Part shown: in pieces, positions 1-8,248 of the stretch | How the letters are laid out: each line of letters begins with the position of its first letter | Position numbering within the stretch: position 1 is the first letter of the stretch | DNA from: Leptospira sp. WS4.C2 | GTDB lineage: Bacteria > Spirochaetota > Leptospiria > Leptospirales > Leptospiraceae | Assembly (NCBI RefSeq): GCF_040833985.1 | Contig: NZ_CP162140.1 | Location: 1-64,000 of the forward strand | DNA length: 64,000 nt | Reading direction: 5' to 3' | Notes under the pieces: generated by a model | Told to the model about the DNA's origin: nothing | Seen by the model: only the letters and a program-made list of their open reading frames with translations | Databases searched by the model: none | Translations under genes and position numbers: made by a program

Positions 1-753
1 ATGATCACCATTGCAGTTGCAAACCAAAAAGGCGGAGAAGGAAAAACGACTACTTCTTTGAATCTTGCCATGGGGTTGGCCCGTCGCAATCTTAAAACCC
101 TACTCATCGATATGGACCCTCAGGCCAATTCCACGGGAATATTTCTGAATCCAGAGACAGTTGAAAAAGACCTTGCCCACCTCTTCCAAAATTCGGCAAA
201 CCTTAAAGAAATCATCACACCAGCATATAACGAGTATTTGTGGGTAGCGCCATCTAGCATGCGCTTGGCGGAAATGGAAACGGTTTCTGTAAATTCAGTC
301 GAAGCACCCTATATCCTAAGAGACTCCCTTGCCACAATCAAGGAATTTGATTTTGTCATCATCGACTGCCCTCCTTCTCTTTCCATCTTCACAGTGAATA
401 GTCTCGTGGCAGCAAACTTCGTCCTCATCCCCCTCCAAGCAGAGAAGTTCTCCATGGATGGGATTATGGGCTTACAACAAACCATCTCCTCGATCAAAAA
501 AAGGATCAATCCAGAGCTAGAAATTCTAGGGGCACTGATCACCCAACTCAAACCCCAGACCTTACTTACAAAAACCATCCTCCCCGTTTTGACCAAATAC
601 TTCCGAATTTTTGAACATACAATTTCGGATGGAGTGGCCATCGGAGAAAGCCATCTGGCAAAAAAATCTGTTTTCGATTACAACAGAACCTCACGTCAAT
701 CTCAAGAGTATGAAGGTTTTATAGAGGAGGTTTTAAATGAGCTTAAAAAGTAA
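1..753 (+). CDS. parA: ParA-family partition ATPase (copy 1)
   Basis: A 250-residue ParA/Soj-type ATPase that should drive segregation of this replicon by ATP-dependent nucleoid binding together with ParB. The deviant Walker A box KGGEGKTT is at residues 10-17, with Glu where most ParAs have Val. The A' motif DMDPQAN starts at residue 37 and Walker B (VIIDCPPS) lies around 119-126. The protein starts directly at the ATPase fold with no N-terminal helix-turn-helix, unlike the second ParA at 26352. It overlaps parB by 17 bp. The gene begins at the first base of the window, so its promoter is out of view. Confidence 0.95.
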   Translation: MITIAVANQKGGEGKTTTSLNLAMGLARRNLKTLLIDMDPQANSTGIFLNPETVEKDLAHLFQNSANLKEIITPAYNEYLWVAPSSMRLAEMETVSVNSVEAPYILRDSLATIKEFDFVIIDCPPSLSIFTVNSLVAANFVLIPLQAEKFSMDGIMGLQQTISSIKKRINPELEILGALITQLKPQTLLTKTILPVLTKYFRIFEHTISDGVAIGESHLAKKSVFDYNRTSRQSQEYEGFIEEVLNELKK

Positions 754-1558
754 ACGCCTCGGAACTCTAGCCGACATCTACCAAGCCGAAAATTTAGATG
801 GAACCATCCGAACCATTCGTATGGACAGGATCCTACCCTCCGAACACCAACCGAGACAGGAAAGAAAAAAGGGAATTGAGGAGCTTGCACAAACCTTAAA
901 GGTGGATGGACTTTTGCAACCCATCATTGTGTCCAAGGGAGAGCGCGAAGGTCATTATAAAATCATTGCCGGCGAAAGAAGATACCATGCAGCCAAATCA
1001 CTCGGCTGGGCAGAAATTGAATGTAAAATCCTAAACCGCCCCGACAAAGAAATTTATAAATTAGCCGTCATTGAAAACTTACAAAGGGAAAACCTATCCC
1101 CCTATGAAGAGGTGGATGCCCTCCTCTTTTTAAAAAACTCCCATAACTACACAGATCAGGAGTTAGGTGATCTTTTTGGGAAAAGTCGCAGCTACATGAC
1201 GGAAGTCCTTTCTATTACCTCGATGTCAAAAGAAGACCTCGATAAATGCAAAAAAAATGAAATCTACAATAAGAACCTTCTTGTCCAAGCAGCCCAGGCC
1301 GCTAAGAAAGGAAACCTCGATGATTTTTTAACCCTCTTCCACAAAGGTGCTCTGAAGACTGTTAGAGATGCCAAAGACTTCAACAAACAGGTCAAATCAG
1401 GCGAAACAGGTTCCGCAAAAAACTCACTATTTTCTGGATACAAAATCCGGAGAACAGGAACAGGGATTCAGATTTTGTCCGACGACGAAATTTTACTCGG
1501 TGACATGTACAAATTCATCCGCAAGGAATTGGTAAAAAAATACGGAGACTCGGCATAA
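737..1558 (+). CDS. parB: ParB-family partition protein (copy 1)
   Basis: A 273-residue ParB/Spo0J-like protein, the centromere-binding CTPase partner of the upstream ParA. The N-terminal ParB/Sulfiredoxin-like domain covers about residues 25-125, with the CTP-binding motif GERRYHAA at 79-86 and the second motif ENLQRENLSP at 113-122. A helix-turn-helix follows at about 139-160 (TDQELGDLFGKSRSYMTEVL). The C-terminal part (about 190-273) is basic and probably dimerises. The ATG at 737 has the strong ribosome site GAGGAGG at 724-730 inside parA, and the genes overlap by 17 bp, which suggests translational coupling. Confidence 0.93.
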   Translation: MSLKSKRLGTLADIYQAENLDGTIRTIRMDRILPSEHQPRQERKKGIEELAQTLKVDGLLQPIIVSKGEREGHYKIIAGERRYHAAKSLGWAEIECKILNRPDKEIYKLAVIENLQRENLSPYEEVDALLFLKNSHNYTDQELGDLFGKSRSYMTEVLSITSMSKEDLDKCKKNEIYNKNLLVQAAQAAKKGNLDDFLTLFHKGALKTVRDAKDFNKQVKSGETGSAKNSLFSGYKIRRTGTGIQILSDDEILLGDMYKFIRKELVKKYGDSA

Positions 1559-1564
1559 CCCAGA

Positions 1565-1590
1565 CAAGTACTTAGCAGTCAAGTACTTAG
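1565..1590. repeat. Direct repeat pair CAAGTACTTAG
   Basis: Two exact copies of an 11-mer at 1565-1575 and 1580-1590, 15 bp start to start. Each contains the perfect palindrome AAGTACTT. They lie just after the parB1 stop codon. They could be Rep iterons or ParB1 binding sites; the sequence alone does not decide. Confidence 0.6.
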
Positions 1591-1633
1591 GAAAAAAATT
1601 TACAGTACAGCTCAGGAAAAATGCTGTACGAAC

Positions 1634-1661
1634 TTGACATCTGCCGGAATCCGACAATAAT
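1634..1661 (+). promoter_or_regulatory. Sigma70-like promoter upstream of rep
   Basis: TTGACA at 1634-1639 is followed after 16 bp by AATAAT at 1656-1661, close to a sigma70 consensus. It is about 240 bp before the rep start, so a transcript would carry a long leader containing the two GC-rich hairpins and the GACATAAT palindrome, a layout that suits copy-number or autoregulatory control. Confidence 0.4.
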
Positions 1662-1757
1662 GTGACATAATAAAAGTGATTTGAGTTTGAGCAGACGTTT
1701 CTTGTAGCCCAGGAGACGGGGGATCTGTAGTATCCCAACCCGAAATATAAAAAAATT

Positions 1758-1790
1758 CCCCTGGTGTTCCAGGGGGTCGGGGTTTCCCGA
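1758..1790. promoter_or_regulatory. Tandem GC-rich hairpins in the rep leader
   Basis: CCCCTGG (1758-1764) pairs with CCAGGGG (1769-1775) around a 4-base loop, and TCGGG (1777-1781) pairs with CCCGA (1786-1790). No T-run follows, so this is not a standard terminator. Related CCCCT/AGGGG symmetry recurs inside the rep gene (2207-2265). Possible Rep-binding or attenuation structures. Confidence 0.4.
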
Positions 1791-1808
1791 AGGAATGTTG
1801 TTGGATGA

Positions 1809-1828
1809 GACATAATTAACATTATGTC
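1809..1828. promoter_or_regulatory. Perfect palindrome GACATAAT-4-ATTATGTC
   Basis: Two 8-bp arms, GACATAAT at 1809-1816 and ATTATGTC at 1821-1828, flank the spacer TAAC. A third, near-identical half-site (ATAATGTC) follows at 1831-1838 with 10-bp periodicity, and another GACATAAT is at 1664. This is typical of a dimeric regulator or Rep operator. Part of it (GAGACATAATTAA, 1807-1819) recurs exactly upstream of parA2 at 26298. Confidence 0.5.
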
Positions 1829-1900
1829 AGATAATGTCAACTCCTTCGTAAAATTTGCTTAAATTTGGTTTAATTTTTGCAGAAAAGCGGAGGAGCTTTT

Positions 1901-2821
1901 GTGAGCGACCAGCGGCATCCCTATATCCGACTGATGACCGACATCATAGACTCTGGTGTTTGGGCTGGCCTATCCCATGCGGCCAAAACACTCTACCCGG
2001 TCTTATTGAAATTCAGTGACTACAACTTCAAACCAGTTTGGCCCAATACAGAAACATTGATGAGGCTGACAGGATTCAAAACCAAAAAATCCATTGTCTC
2101 TGCCAAAAAAGAACTCACACGAGCGGGCCTACTCTTCCAAGTCCCCGGCAATGGACGAACCTCAACAAGGTATCACTTTTCTTTCCACTATGAGGGCTCC
2201 AGGATTACCCCTCTGGGGGATACAAATATAACCCTCAGGGATTCCGAGATGGGGACCTCTGGGGGTTCGAAACTTACCGATAAGGGGGGTGCAGACGGGA
2301 CCCCAAACCATATTAATATAACTATATCTAATACAAACAATCTACCTGCGGTGCCCACGGCGGGAGAATTGGGCAAGGAAAAGGAAGAGAAAAAAGCGTT
2401 CGAAACTTTAGTGGAACTCTTTGGACCTGAGATTGCATTAGAAGCTTATAAAAAAGCTGTCTCCTTACATATGGAATCAAATGCATCCTATGTCCAATCT
2501 CTATGCAGGGAACTGATCTCCATCCAAAGACAGGAAGTGATTAAAACTGAGCAGAAAGTTTCTGCGGAAGAAAGTCTCTCCCACCCTGCCTCCTGGGTTG
2601 GATTTTTATCCTGGGCAAGCAAAGAACTGACCCAATCCTCATGGAACCAACTCGAGAAGGTACCGGTAGAGACCGATGGGAATGTGATCGTTGTCACCTC
2701 TCCCCTTCAGGGACATTTACGCCAAATTGTGAATATGTATTTTACGGAACGCGTGAAACCGGCAGTCCTCGTTGTATTTTCAGAGAAAGAAGAAGGATCA
2801 CGCCTCAGTGAAATTCGATAG
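1901..2821 (+). CDS. Replication initiator-like winged-helix protein (Rep)
   Basis: A 306-residue protein that probably initiates replication of this replicon. The N-terminal ~110 residues look like a winged-helix DNA-binding domain of plasmid Rep type, with W-x-N-x-E-T-L followed by a helix-turn-helix-like stretch. A Gly/Thr/Asn-rich linker (about 105-145) joins it to a helical C-terminal part. The GTG at 1901 is chosen because GGAGGAG at 1889-1895 sits 5-7 bases upstream; an in-frame TTG at 1877 is possible but lacks a ribosome site. The gene follows parAB and the repeat-rich region. The family is recognised from its general pattern and context only. Confidence 0.7.
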   Translation: MSDQRHPYIRLMTDIIDSGVWAGLSHAAKTLYPVLLKFSDYNFKPVWPNTETLMRLTGFKTKKSIVSAKKELTRAGLLFQVPGNGRTSTRYHFSFHYEGSRITPLGDTNITLRDSEMGTSGGSKLTDKGGADGTPNHINITISNTNNLPAVPTAGELGKEKEEKKAFETLVELFGPEIALEAYKKAVSLHMESNASYVQSLCRELISIQRQEVIKTEQKVSAEESLSHPASWVGFLSWASKELTQSSWNQLEKVPVETDGNVIVVTSPLQGHLRQIVNMYFTERVKPAVLVVFSEKEEGSRLSEIR

Positions 2822-2872
2822 ACTAGATAGAAAAACGGTATTTTTTGGAAGGAATCAGCATCTAAAAGCGCA

Positions 2873-5383
2873 ATGAAAGATCATTTAATCCGCACAAGCC
2901 ACCCCTACTCTTTACCAATCAAATCAGTTTCCACTTCGGGAACCTTCGAAGTCAAAAATGAAGAATTTTTATCCTTTTTTGAAGAAAAGGAGCAGTCCTC
3001 ACTTTCCTCCATCATCTTTCAGTTTGATGATGTTGTATATTTTAATGGAATCGAACTTTTACCTGGCAAGGATGGTTTGGACTTTTTTCCCGATTCTTTC
3101 CGGTTTGAATTGTCTCACGATGGAAAGTATTGGGAACCAATTTTACAAGAGTCTTCCTTTCGTAAATCTTTCAAAACCTCGGCAAAATGGCTTTTTTCTC
3201 TTACTAGCGCTCGTTATGTGAAGTTTGTTTCAAAAATTTCAAGAAAAGCTAGTAACGGGAAAAATCGGATTAGTTTTGGTCAGTTGAAGATACTCATTAC
3301 AGGGATCCAATCCATCCAAACAAGTTCCGAGTTGGACAGGTTGTATGTAAAAGAAAATCTTTTTGATACAAGGCCGGATTACGGATGGTCTTCCAAAAAG
3401 AAGGAAGAACCTGAAGAGGAATATTTAATTTTAGACATGGGTTCTGTGAATCGCATTGAAGAGATGCGAATGCTCACAAAAAATGATCCAATCACAAATT
3501 TCCCAGAACGTTTTGTAACTTATTATAGCGAAGACGATATTACTTGGCACCAATTACATGAAGAGAACTTCTTTTTGTCGGAGCCAGGCACTTGGTATAA
3601 GTGGAGATTCTCTGCAGTAAACTTAAGGTATTTGAAATTAGTTTTTTTCCAAGAGAAACAACCAAACAAAAAAGACTATGTTACCGAGGTCATCGAACTC
3701 GAGTTATACTCTAGCCCAGATAAAAAAGATTACGGCGGCCCAACAAGAGAACCCCTCCCCTATGCTTCGGTTCTTAGGTCGGGGATCATTCGTCTTGCAG
3801 TGGATGGAGAGGTTAAAGAGGGGGTTGTCGTTCAGGCTAATGACAGACGACTCCGGGATGCGACTACGGAATACCGTGGGATTGTGGAACTCGCATCAGA
3901 CGGGGAAGAAAAACCTGGGGTTGCCGTACAAGGAAATGATAAACGCCTAAAAATCGCCACTGAACTCACCCATGGCCTGGTTCGATTGTCAAGAAGTGGA
4001 GAAGCAAGGCCCGGACTTGTGGTGCAATCAGATGATGAACGTTTGCGAAGTGCCTCCACCGATCATCCAGGTATCGTTGAACTTGCCTTAGATGGAGAAA
4101 CCCGTCCTGGCGTAGCTGTCCAAGGAAATGATTCTCGTCTTCGTATTGCCACAAAAAAAGCCATTGGCCTTGTGCAACTTGCTGACGCAGGGGAAGTCGC
4201 TGTTGATAAAGTAGTTACTGGTGATGATCCAAGGCTTAGAGATGCCACAAATACTGCCAAAGGAATTGTGCAACTAGCACCTAATGGTGGCGAAGAACCA
4301 AACACTGTGGTTCAAGGTAATGATAAACGTTTGAAACATGCCAGTACAGAATTACATGGTATTGTGCAATTGGCTCACTCAGGTGAAACGAAACCAGGTG
4401 CTGTTGTACAAGGAAATGATAAACGCCTTGCTAAGGCTGGGTTTCAGGATGCCGGCATTGTTTTACTCGCAAACCACGGTGAAGCTGTTCCCGGTAAGGT
4501 AGTCCTTTCGGATGATCCTAGATTGTCTGATAAAAGAGATCCAAAGCCGCATACCCATCCATATGCTGAAAAAGAACATGATTTTAATTCACATACAGGG
4601 CTTTTGAAAATCACAGGAGAGGCGGAAGCTTCTTCTAAAGGATTTGTGCCGCCGCAAGCAAACGACGCTGTGATCTACGGAAAAAATACAAAAGTAGGAA
4701 CAGGGGTTGTGGGTGTATCCTCTGGCACGGGTGTTACTGGGTTTGGGGATTCTGTCGGAGTGTATGGAATTTCCAAAGGAAAGTCATCCAAACAGTCAGC
4801 GGGAATTTTAGGTGCCGGGACTACGGCGCCGGGTGGAAGGTTTTTATCTCAGTCTGATTTTGCGCTCGTAGTGGATGGGAAAGGAATTCCTGAGATGGAG
4901 CTTTCTGGATCAGGCAAAGCAATTTATGCAAATGGAGAGTCTCTGTTTGAAGGAAATCTTCGCATTACAAAAGAAGGTGGTGAGGAGTGTATTGCTCGTT
5001 ACTTCCGATTGGATGGGAAGGATGTTGTGACTGCGGGGGATTTACTTGTGGCAACGGAAGAACCAGGAGTTCTTGGAAGGTCCAAACACCCCTACTCCAC
5101 AAATGTCATCGGTGTTTGTGTCACAAATGCTCATGTGGTTTTTGGAAAACAAGAAAAGGCTGTGGAGTATGTTCTTGTGGCACTTCTTGGAATTACTAAA
5201 ATGCATGTGGATGCATCACAAGTGCCGATTTATCCGGGAGATCTTTTGGTTTCTGGATTATCCTCTGGTCATGCAGTAAAAGCAGATCCCACAAAATTAA
5301 AACCGGGAATGCTTGTGGCAAAAGCGATTGAGGCCTGCAAACGAGACAAAGGAAATATTCTTTGTCTGTTAACTTTCTCCTAA
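2873..5383 (+). CDS. Large discoidin-like / tail-fibre-repeat protein
   Basis: An 836-residue modular protein. Residues about 1-145 and 165-290 look like two F5/8 type C (discoidin)-like beta domains, each with a pattern like RFxxxxSxDxxxWxxL...W...F...RYxKxV. Residues 304-559 are eight 32-residue repeats of the form GIVxLAxxGExxPGxVVQGNDxRLxxAT. An HTHPYA segment follows (about 560-565), as in many phage tail-fibre or collar proteins. The C-terminal ~240 residues are Gly-rich with beta character. No signal peptide is evident. It may be a carbohydrate-binding surface or tailocin-like fibre. No phage structural genes lie nearby, so the role is unknown. Its end overlaps mqnD by 15 bp, tail to tail. 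Confidence 0.85.
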   Translation: MKDHLIRTSHPYSLPIKSVSTSGTFEVKNEEFLSFFEEKEQSSLSSIIFQFDDVVYFNGIELLPGKDGLDFFPDSFRFELSHDGKYWEPILQESSFRKSFKTSAKWLFSLTSARYVKFVSKISRKASNGKNRISFGQLKILITGIQSIQTSSELDRLYVKENLFDTRPDYGWSSKKKEEPEEEYLILDMGSVNRIEEMRMLTKNDPITNFPERFVTYYSEDDITWHQLHEENFFLSEPGTWYKWRFSAVNLRYLKLVFFQEKQPNKKDYVTEVIELELYSSPDKKDYGGPTREPLPYASVLRSGIIRLAVDGEVKEGVVVQANDRRLRDATTEYRGIVELASDGEEKPGVAVQGNDKRLKIATELTHGLVRLSRSGEARPGLVVQSDDERLRSASTDHPGIVELALDGETRPGVAVQGNDSRLRIATKKAIGLVQLADAGEVAVDKVVTGDDPRLRDATNTAKGIVQLAPNGGEEPNTVVQGNDKRLKHASTELHGIVQLAHSGETKPGAVVQGNDKRLAKAGFQDAGIVLLANHGEAVPGKVVLSDDPRLSDKRDPKPHTHPYAEKEHDFNSHTGLLKITGEAEASSKGFVPPQANDAVIYGKNTKVGTGVVGVSSGTGVTGFGDSVGVYGISKGKSSKQSAGILGAGTTAPGGRFLSQSDFALVVDGKGIPEMELSGSGKAIYANGESLFEGNLRITKEGGEECIARYFRLDGKDVVTAGDLLVATEEPGVLGRSKHPYSTNVIGVCVTNAHVVFGKQEKAVEYVLVALLGITKMHVDASQVPIYPGDLLVSGLSSGHAVKADPTKLKPGMLVAKAIEACKRDKGNILCLLTFS
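3782..4549 (+). repeat. Eight tandem 96-bp (32-residue) coding repeats
   Basis: Eight in-frame units of exactly 32 codons lie head to tail inside the 2873-5383 gene. The conserved core is GIV-x-LA at the start and VVQGNDxRL in the middle. Units 2, 4, 6 and 7 are closest to consensus; units 3, 5 and 8 replace QGND with QSDD, TGDD and LSDD. The DNA is diverged between units, so the array is old and held by selection on protein, not a fresh tandem duplication. Confidence 0.9.
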
Positions 5384-6193
5384 AAACAAAGGTAACGGGG
5401 TGGGTTTTTTGATAAAACCTGCCTCGATGGCCCGTTTCAAAAGATATTCCACGGCTCCATGCCCCTCTTCCCCTAAATTTTTTGTGAATTCATTCACATA
5501 CAAATTGATATGAGATTTGATCACCGCATCTTCTTTGTTTTGCGAATTGACCCGAATGTAATCCATCATTTCTTTTGGTTCCGCATAGGCGGCACTCAGA
5601 CTTTGTCTCAGATTGGTTTGAAACTGGAGTGCTTCGTCTTTTGGTATATCGCGGCGGATGGCAATGGTACCTAAAGGAATGGGGTATCCCGTAGACTCCT
5701 CCCACCATTCTCCAAGATCCACTACCTTTTCCATTCCCCGTCCTTCGTAGGTAAATCTTTCTTCGTGGATGATGACACCAAGGCTATCTTCTTCACTCAT
5801 GACTTTTGGAATGATTTCATCATAACGGAGTGGGTGTGGGTTATGTTTTCCATTAGTATATAAAGACAAAAGAAGGTTGGCAGTAGTTAACATTCCTGGA
5901 ATGTAAAGTTTTTTGTAATTGGTAAGATCTGTTTTGGAATTTTTCTTTCTAACAAGTAAGGGGCCGCACCCTCTCCCGAGGGCGGAACCAGTTTCGAGTA
6001 AAATGTATTTGTCTATGATTTGAAAGTAGGCCGCAAACGAAAGTTTTGTGACAGGAAATTTTCCTTGGAAGGCAAATTCGTTTAAGTTCTCTACATCATA
6101 TAATTCTTCTTTGACCGGGTAACTCGCGTTACGGATTAAGTGGTAGAAGAGGAAGGTATCGTTTGGGCATGGGGAATAGGCAAGAGATATCAT
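5369..6193 (-). CDS. mqnD: 1,4-dihydroxy-6-naphthoate synthase (MqnD)
   Basis: A 274-residue enzyme of the futalosine pathway that converts cyclic dehypoxanthinyl futalosine to 1,4-dihydroxy-6-naphthoate for menaquinone synthesis. The N-terminal signature SPCPNDTF is at residues 7-14, and the fold is the periplasmic-binding-protein type with no export signal. Length matches the family. The start codon overlaps the stop of the upstream membrane-protein gene by 4 bp, so the two are probably co-transcribed. The menaquinone it supports would serve the type II NADH dehydrogenase and the cbb3 branch encoded elsewhere in the window. Confidence 0.9.
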   Translation of the reverse strand: MISLAYSPCPNDTFLFYHLIRNASYPVKEELYDVENLNEFAFQGKFPVTKLSFAAYFQIIDKYILLETGSALGRGCGPLLVRKKNSKTDLTNYKKLYIPGMLTTANLLLSLYTNGKHNPHPLRYDEIIPKVMSEEDSLGVIIHEERFTYEGRGMEKVVDLGEWWEESTGYPIPLGTIAIRRDIPKDEALQFQTNLRQSLSAAYAEPKEMMDYIRVNSQNKEDAVIKSHINLYVNEFTKNLGEEGHGAVEYLLKRAIEAGFIKKPTPLPLFLGES

Positions 6194-7368
6194 AGGTTTA
6201 AGAAAAACTCCTTTGTTGGTGTGATCCAGAGGATCCGAATGATTAAAAATACAAACAGAGTGATGGAAATCCCAAGAAATAGGCGTAAAAAAGGTCTTTT
6301 TAGTGCTCCTTCTAGTAATAAGGAAAAAGGTAGAATGAGTGTAAACATTCGACTTAAGTTATCAAAAGACCTCCAATACCCCTCTTCTGCAATCAGGATT
6401 ACAAATAAACTTCCGAAGATCGGAAACAGTAGGTTTATATTTTGTGAAAAGGATTCTTTGAGTGATTGGATGCTGACAACCGACAGGGAAATCAAAGAGA
6501 TAAAAAATAGAATTTTGGGAAGTTCTTTCGGTTTGAATTGGAAAGATCCACCCTCTTGAAAACTTTTAAAAAATCCAAATAGAGGGAGATCTGTCATATC
6601 ACGAAATCCAAGAGGATTGGTCCCCAGGTGATTTGGTGGATGGATCCAGCCGTAACCCACCAAACAAAGGAATGCGATGCCAGGGAGGGAATAAAGAACC
6701 ATTTTTCCCCAATTTTTTTCCATGAGGGCCATAAAAACTATGGGCACAAGAAATAAAACTCCTAACTCACGAGTGATTACCATCAGTAGAAAAAAGAAAA
6801 CGGAAAGAAGGTCTTTTTTGTTTTTAAAGAAGTAGAAGGCTATGATTCCAAAACTGACAAAGAGGGAGTCGGCAACGAGTAGAAAATTTGCGTTTAGTGA
6901 GAAAGGAGAAAGTAGATAAAAGACAACAAACCATTTTTTTGTTTCTGGAAGTAGAGAATACAAACAAAAGACAGATACGGAGAATACTAGAAATAGAAAG
7001 AGGAGAGTAACTAAGGGGTAATGCGAGAACCCAACTACCATTGAGACTGCACCAACAAAAAGAGAGAGTCCCATTCTGTGAAAGCGGAAATGGTAAGAAT
7101 CGACTATCAGATCCCAATCACCACCGACAAACAGATCTTTTGCGAGAAAATAGAAGAATTGTCCATCGTACCCACCTGATTTGTAGATCACAAAATTCGA
7201 ATCAACAAGGTTTGGATTGATTTCATAGAACCCTTCCCAAATCCCGATAAGGGCAGAAAGAGAGTGTTCATAGGGAGCTATTTTGTAGTAGATAAGTCCC
7301 CCGACTCCTAAAAGGAAAAAAACCAGTAAAAACCAAAGTTGGTGCCGTTTCACACTTCCATTTTGCAA
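6190..7368 (-). CDS. Polytopic membrane protein, possible GT-C glycosyltransferase
   Basis: A 392-residue protein with roughly ten hydrophobic segments. An acidic, aromatic loop near residues 60-75 (SGGYDGQFFYFLAKD) after the first membrane span recalls integral-membrane glycosyltransferases of GT-C type, but no family can be named with confidence. The start used is TTG at 7368; the GTG six codons later is an alternative, and neither has a clear ribosome site. It overlaps mqnD by 4 bp and is divergent from the 7445 gene. Confidence 0.7.
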   Translation of the reverse strand: MQNGSVKRHQLWFLLVFFLLGVGGLIYYKIAPYEHSLSALIGIWEGFYEINPNLVDSNFVIYKSGGYDGQFFYFLAKDLFVGGDWDLIVDSYHFRFHRMGLSLFVGAVSMVVGFSHYPLVTLLFLFLVFSVSVFCLYSLLPETKKWFVVFYLLSPFSLNANFLLVADSLFVSFGIIAFYFFKNKKDLLSVFFFLLMVITRELGVLFLVPIVFMALMEKNWGKMVLYSLPGIAFLCLVGYGWIHPPNHLGTNPLGFRDMTDLPLFGFFKSFQEGGSFQFKPKELPKILFFISLISLSVVSIQSLKESFSQNINLLFPIFGSLFVILIAEEGYWRSFDNLSRMFTLILPFSLLLEGALKRPFLRLFLGISITLFVFLIIRILWITPTKEFFLNL

Positions 7369-7444
7369 AATTTAACAGATTCGAAAAGGAATTTCTCTGG
7401 AATTCTAAGAAGATTCTGACAGTTTGTATCCAAAGTTGGGGTAA

Positions 7445-8248
7445 ATGAAAGAAGTTCTCGTTACAATCCAAAGTGTGTATCAATATTTAGAAAAACTTGG
7501 CCCCAAAAAATCCTTTCAGATTTTGAAGAATCTAGGTTATGAGAAGTTGCTTTCGTTAACCGGAAAGGTTCCAAAAGAAAGGCTTATCGTTCTTACGCAG
7601 AAGTTAAGTGAAGATACGGTGGTTGAACTCGTAAAACAAATTCCTGAAAAGATCCTTGTGGAGATGATTCGGGAGAATGATGACGATGATTTGGTTTATT
7701 TTATTCACTCCCTTCCTATGGCGGATTTAGCCCTTGTTTCACGAAGCATTCCGCCTCATGATGTGGGGTTACTTGCAAAAACTTTGGGTAAAGAGACCAG
7801 CGTAGAAATTCTTAAAACCTTAGGAATTGAAAAATCCATTGCTCTTCTTAAAGAAATTCCAATGAAAGACTTCCTTTGGTTGGTGCATGAAATTCATGTG
7901 GGACCAATCATCCAACTTGTGAGTGAGCTTTCTGTTGCAGATTGTAAAAAGTGGATCAAACAACGGGGCCTTGCTGAACTTCCGATACTCGTAAAATTTT
8001 TTGGAGTGACGAATGCTCTTGTGATTTTTAAAAAACTGGGTATGAACCAAGCTTTAGAAATGATGCAACTGTTAGGAACTCGAGAGATGTTGGAATTGTC
8101 ACTTCTTTTGTCGGGAATGCATTTAGAGGAAAAGAATATGCCTGCTTTGGCTGTGTTAAAGCCAAATAATTTATCTTCAAAAAGTAAAACTAAACCAATA
8201 CCGAAAAAAAAACAAATTCCAAAAAAGAAAAAAACTTCTAAACGCTGA
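7445..8248 (+). CDS. Helical-repeat protein with lysine-rich tail
   Basis: A 267-residue protein of unknown function. Residues 1-230 form a string of roughly 24-30-residue all-helical units with Leu, Ile and Val at regular spacing (for example LxxxLxxIPxxxLxxM), similar in texture to FliG or MgtE N-terminal repeats, though not clearly either. The last ~25 residues are almost only Lys, Pro, Ser and Thr (PKKKQ-type runs), which could bind nucleic acid or membrane lipid. No signal peptide. It starts at ATG with GGGGT just upstream and overlaps the histidine-kinase gene by 11 bp, tail to tail. Confidence 0.7.
   Translation: MKEVLVTIQSVYQYLEKLGPKKSFQILKNLGYEKLLSLTGKVPKERLIVLTQKLSEDTVVELVKQIPEKILVEMIRENDDDDLVYFIHSLPMADLALVSRSIPPHDVGLLAKTLGKETSVEILKTLGIEKSIALLKEIPMKDFLWLVHEIHVGPIIQLVSELSVADCKKWIKQRGLAELPILVKFFGVTNALVIFKKLGMNQALEMMQLLGTREMLELSLLLSGMHLEEKNMPALAVLKPNNLSSKSKTKPIPKKKQIPKKKKTSKR

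Larger units (their letters stand above)
1559..1900. other. Candidate replication origin between parB1 and rep
   Basis: A 342-bp gene-free region dense in short repeats. CAAGTACTTAG occurs twice (1565-1575, 1580-1590). An inverted repeat GTACAGC/GCTGTAC lies at 1605-1611 and 1623-1629. GACATAAT occurs at 1664-1671 and 1809-1816, inverted at 1821-1828, with a one-base variant at 1831-1838. Two GC-rich hairpins occupy 1758-1790. Three AT-rich 10-bp units (AAATTTGCTT, AAATTTGGTT, TAATTTTTGC) run from 1851 to 1880 and look like a DNA-unwinding element. No DnaA box of the form TTATCCACA was seen. Position between parAB and a Rep gene plus the iteron-like repeats suggest an origin; this is inference. 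Confidence 0.55.

Noticed and set aside
1559..1900. DnaA-box origin
   Set aside because: No TTATCCACA-like nonamers seen; only Rep-iteron-type repeats were kept as evidence.
3782..4549. CRISPR array or recent tandem DNA repeat
   Set aside because: The 96-bp units are protein-coding, in frame and diverged at DNA level; there are no spacers.
2873..5383. Prophage
   Set aside because: The tail-fibre-like repeats suggest one, but there is no capsid, terminase, portal, integrase or tail-tube gene nearby.
6140..6559. Plus-strand open frame of 139 codons
   Set aside because: It lies fully over the antisense of mqnD and the membrane-protein gene, which have clear family or hydrophobicity support.
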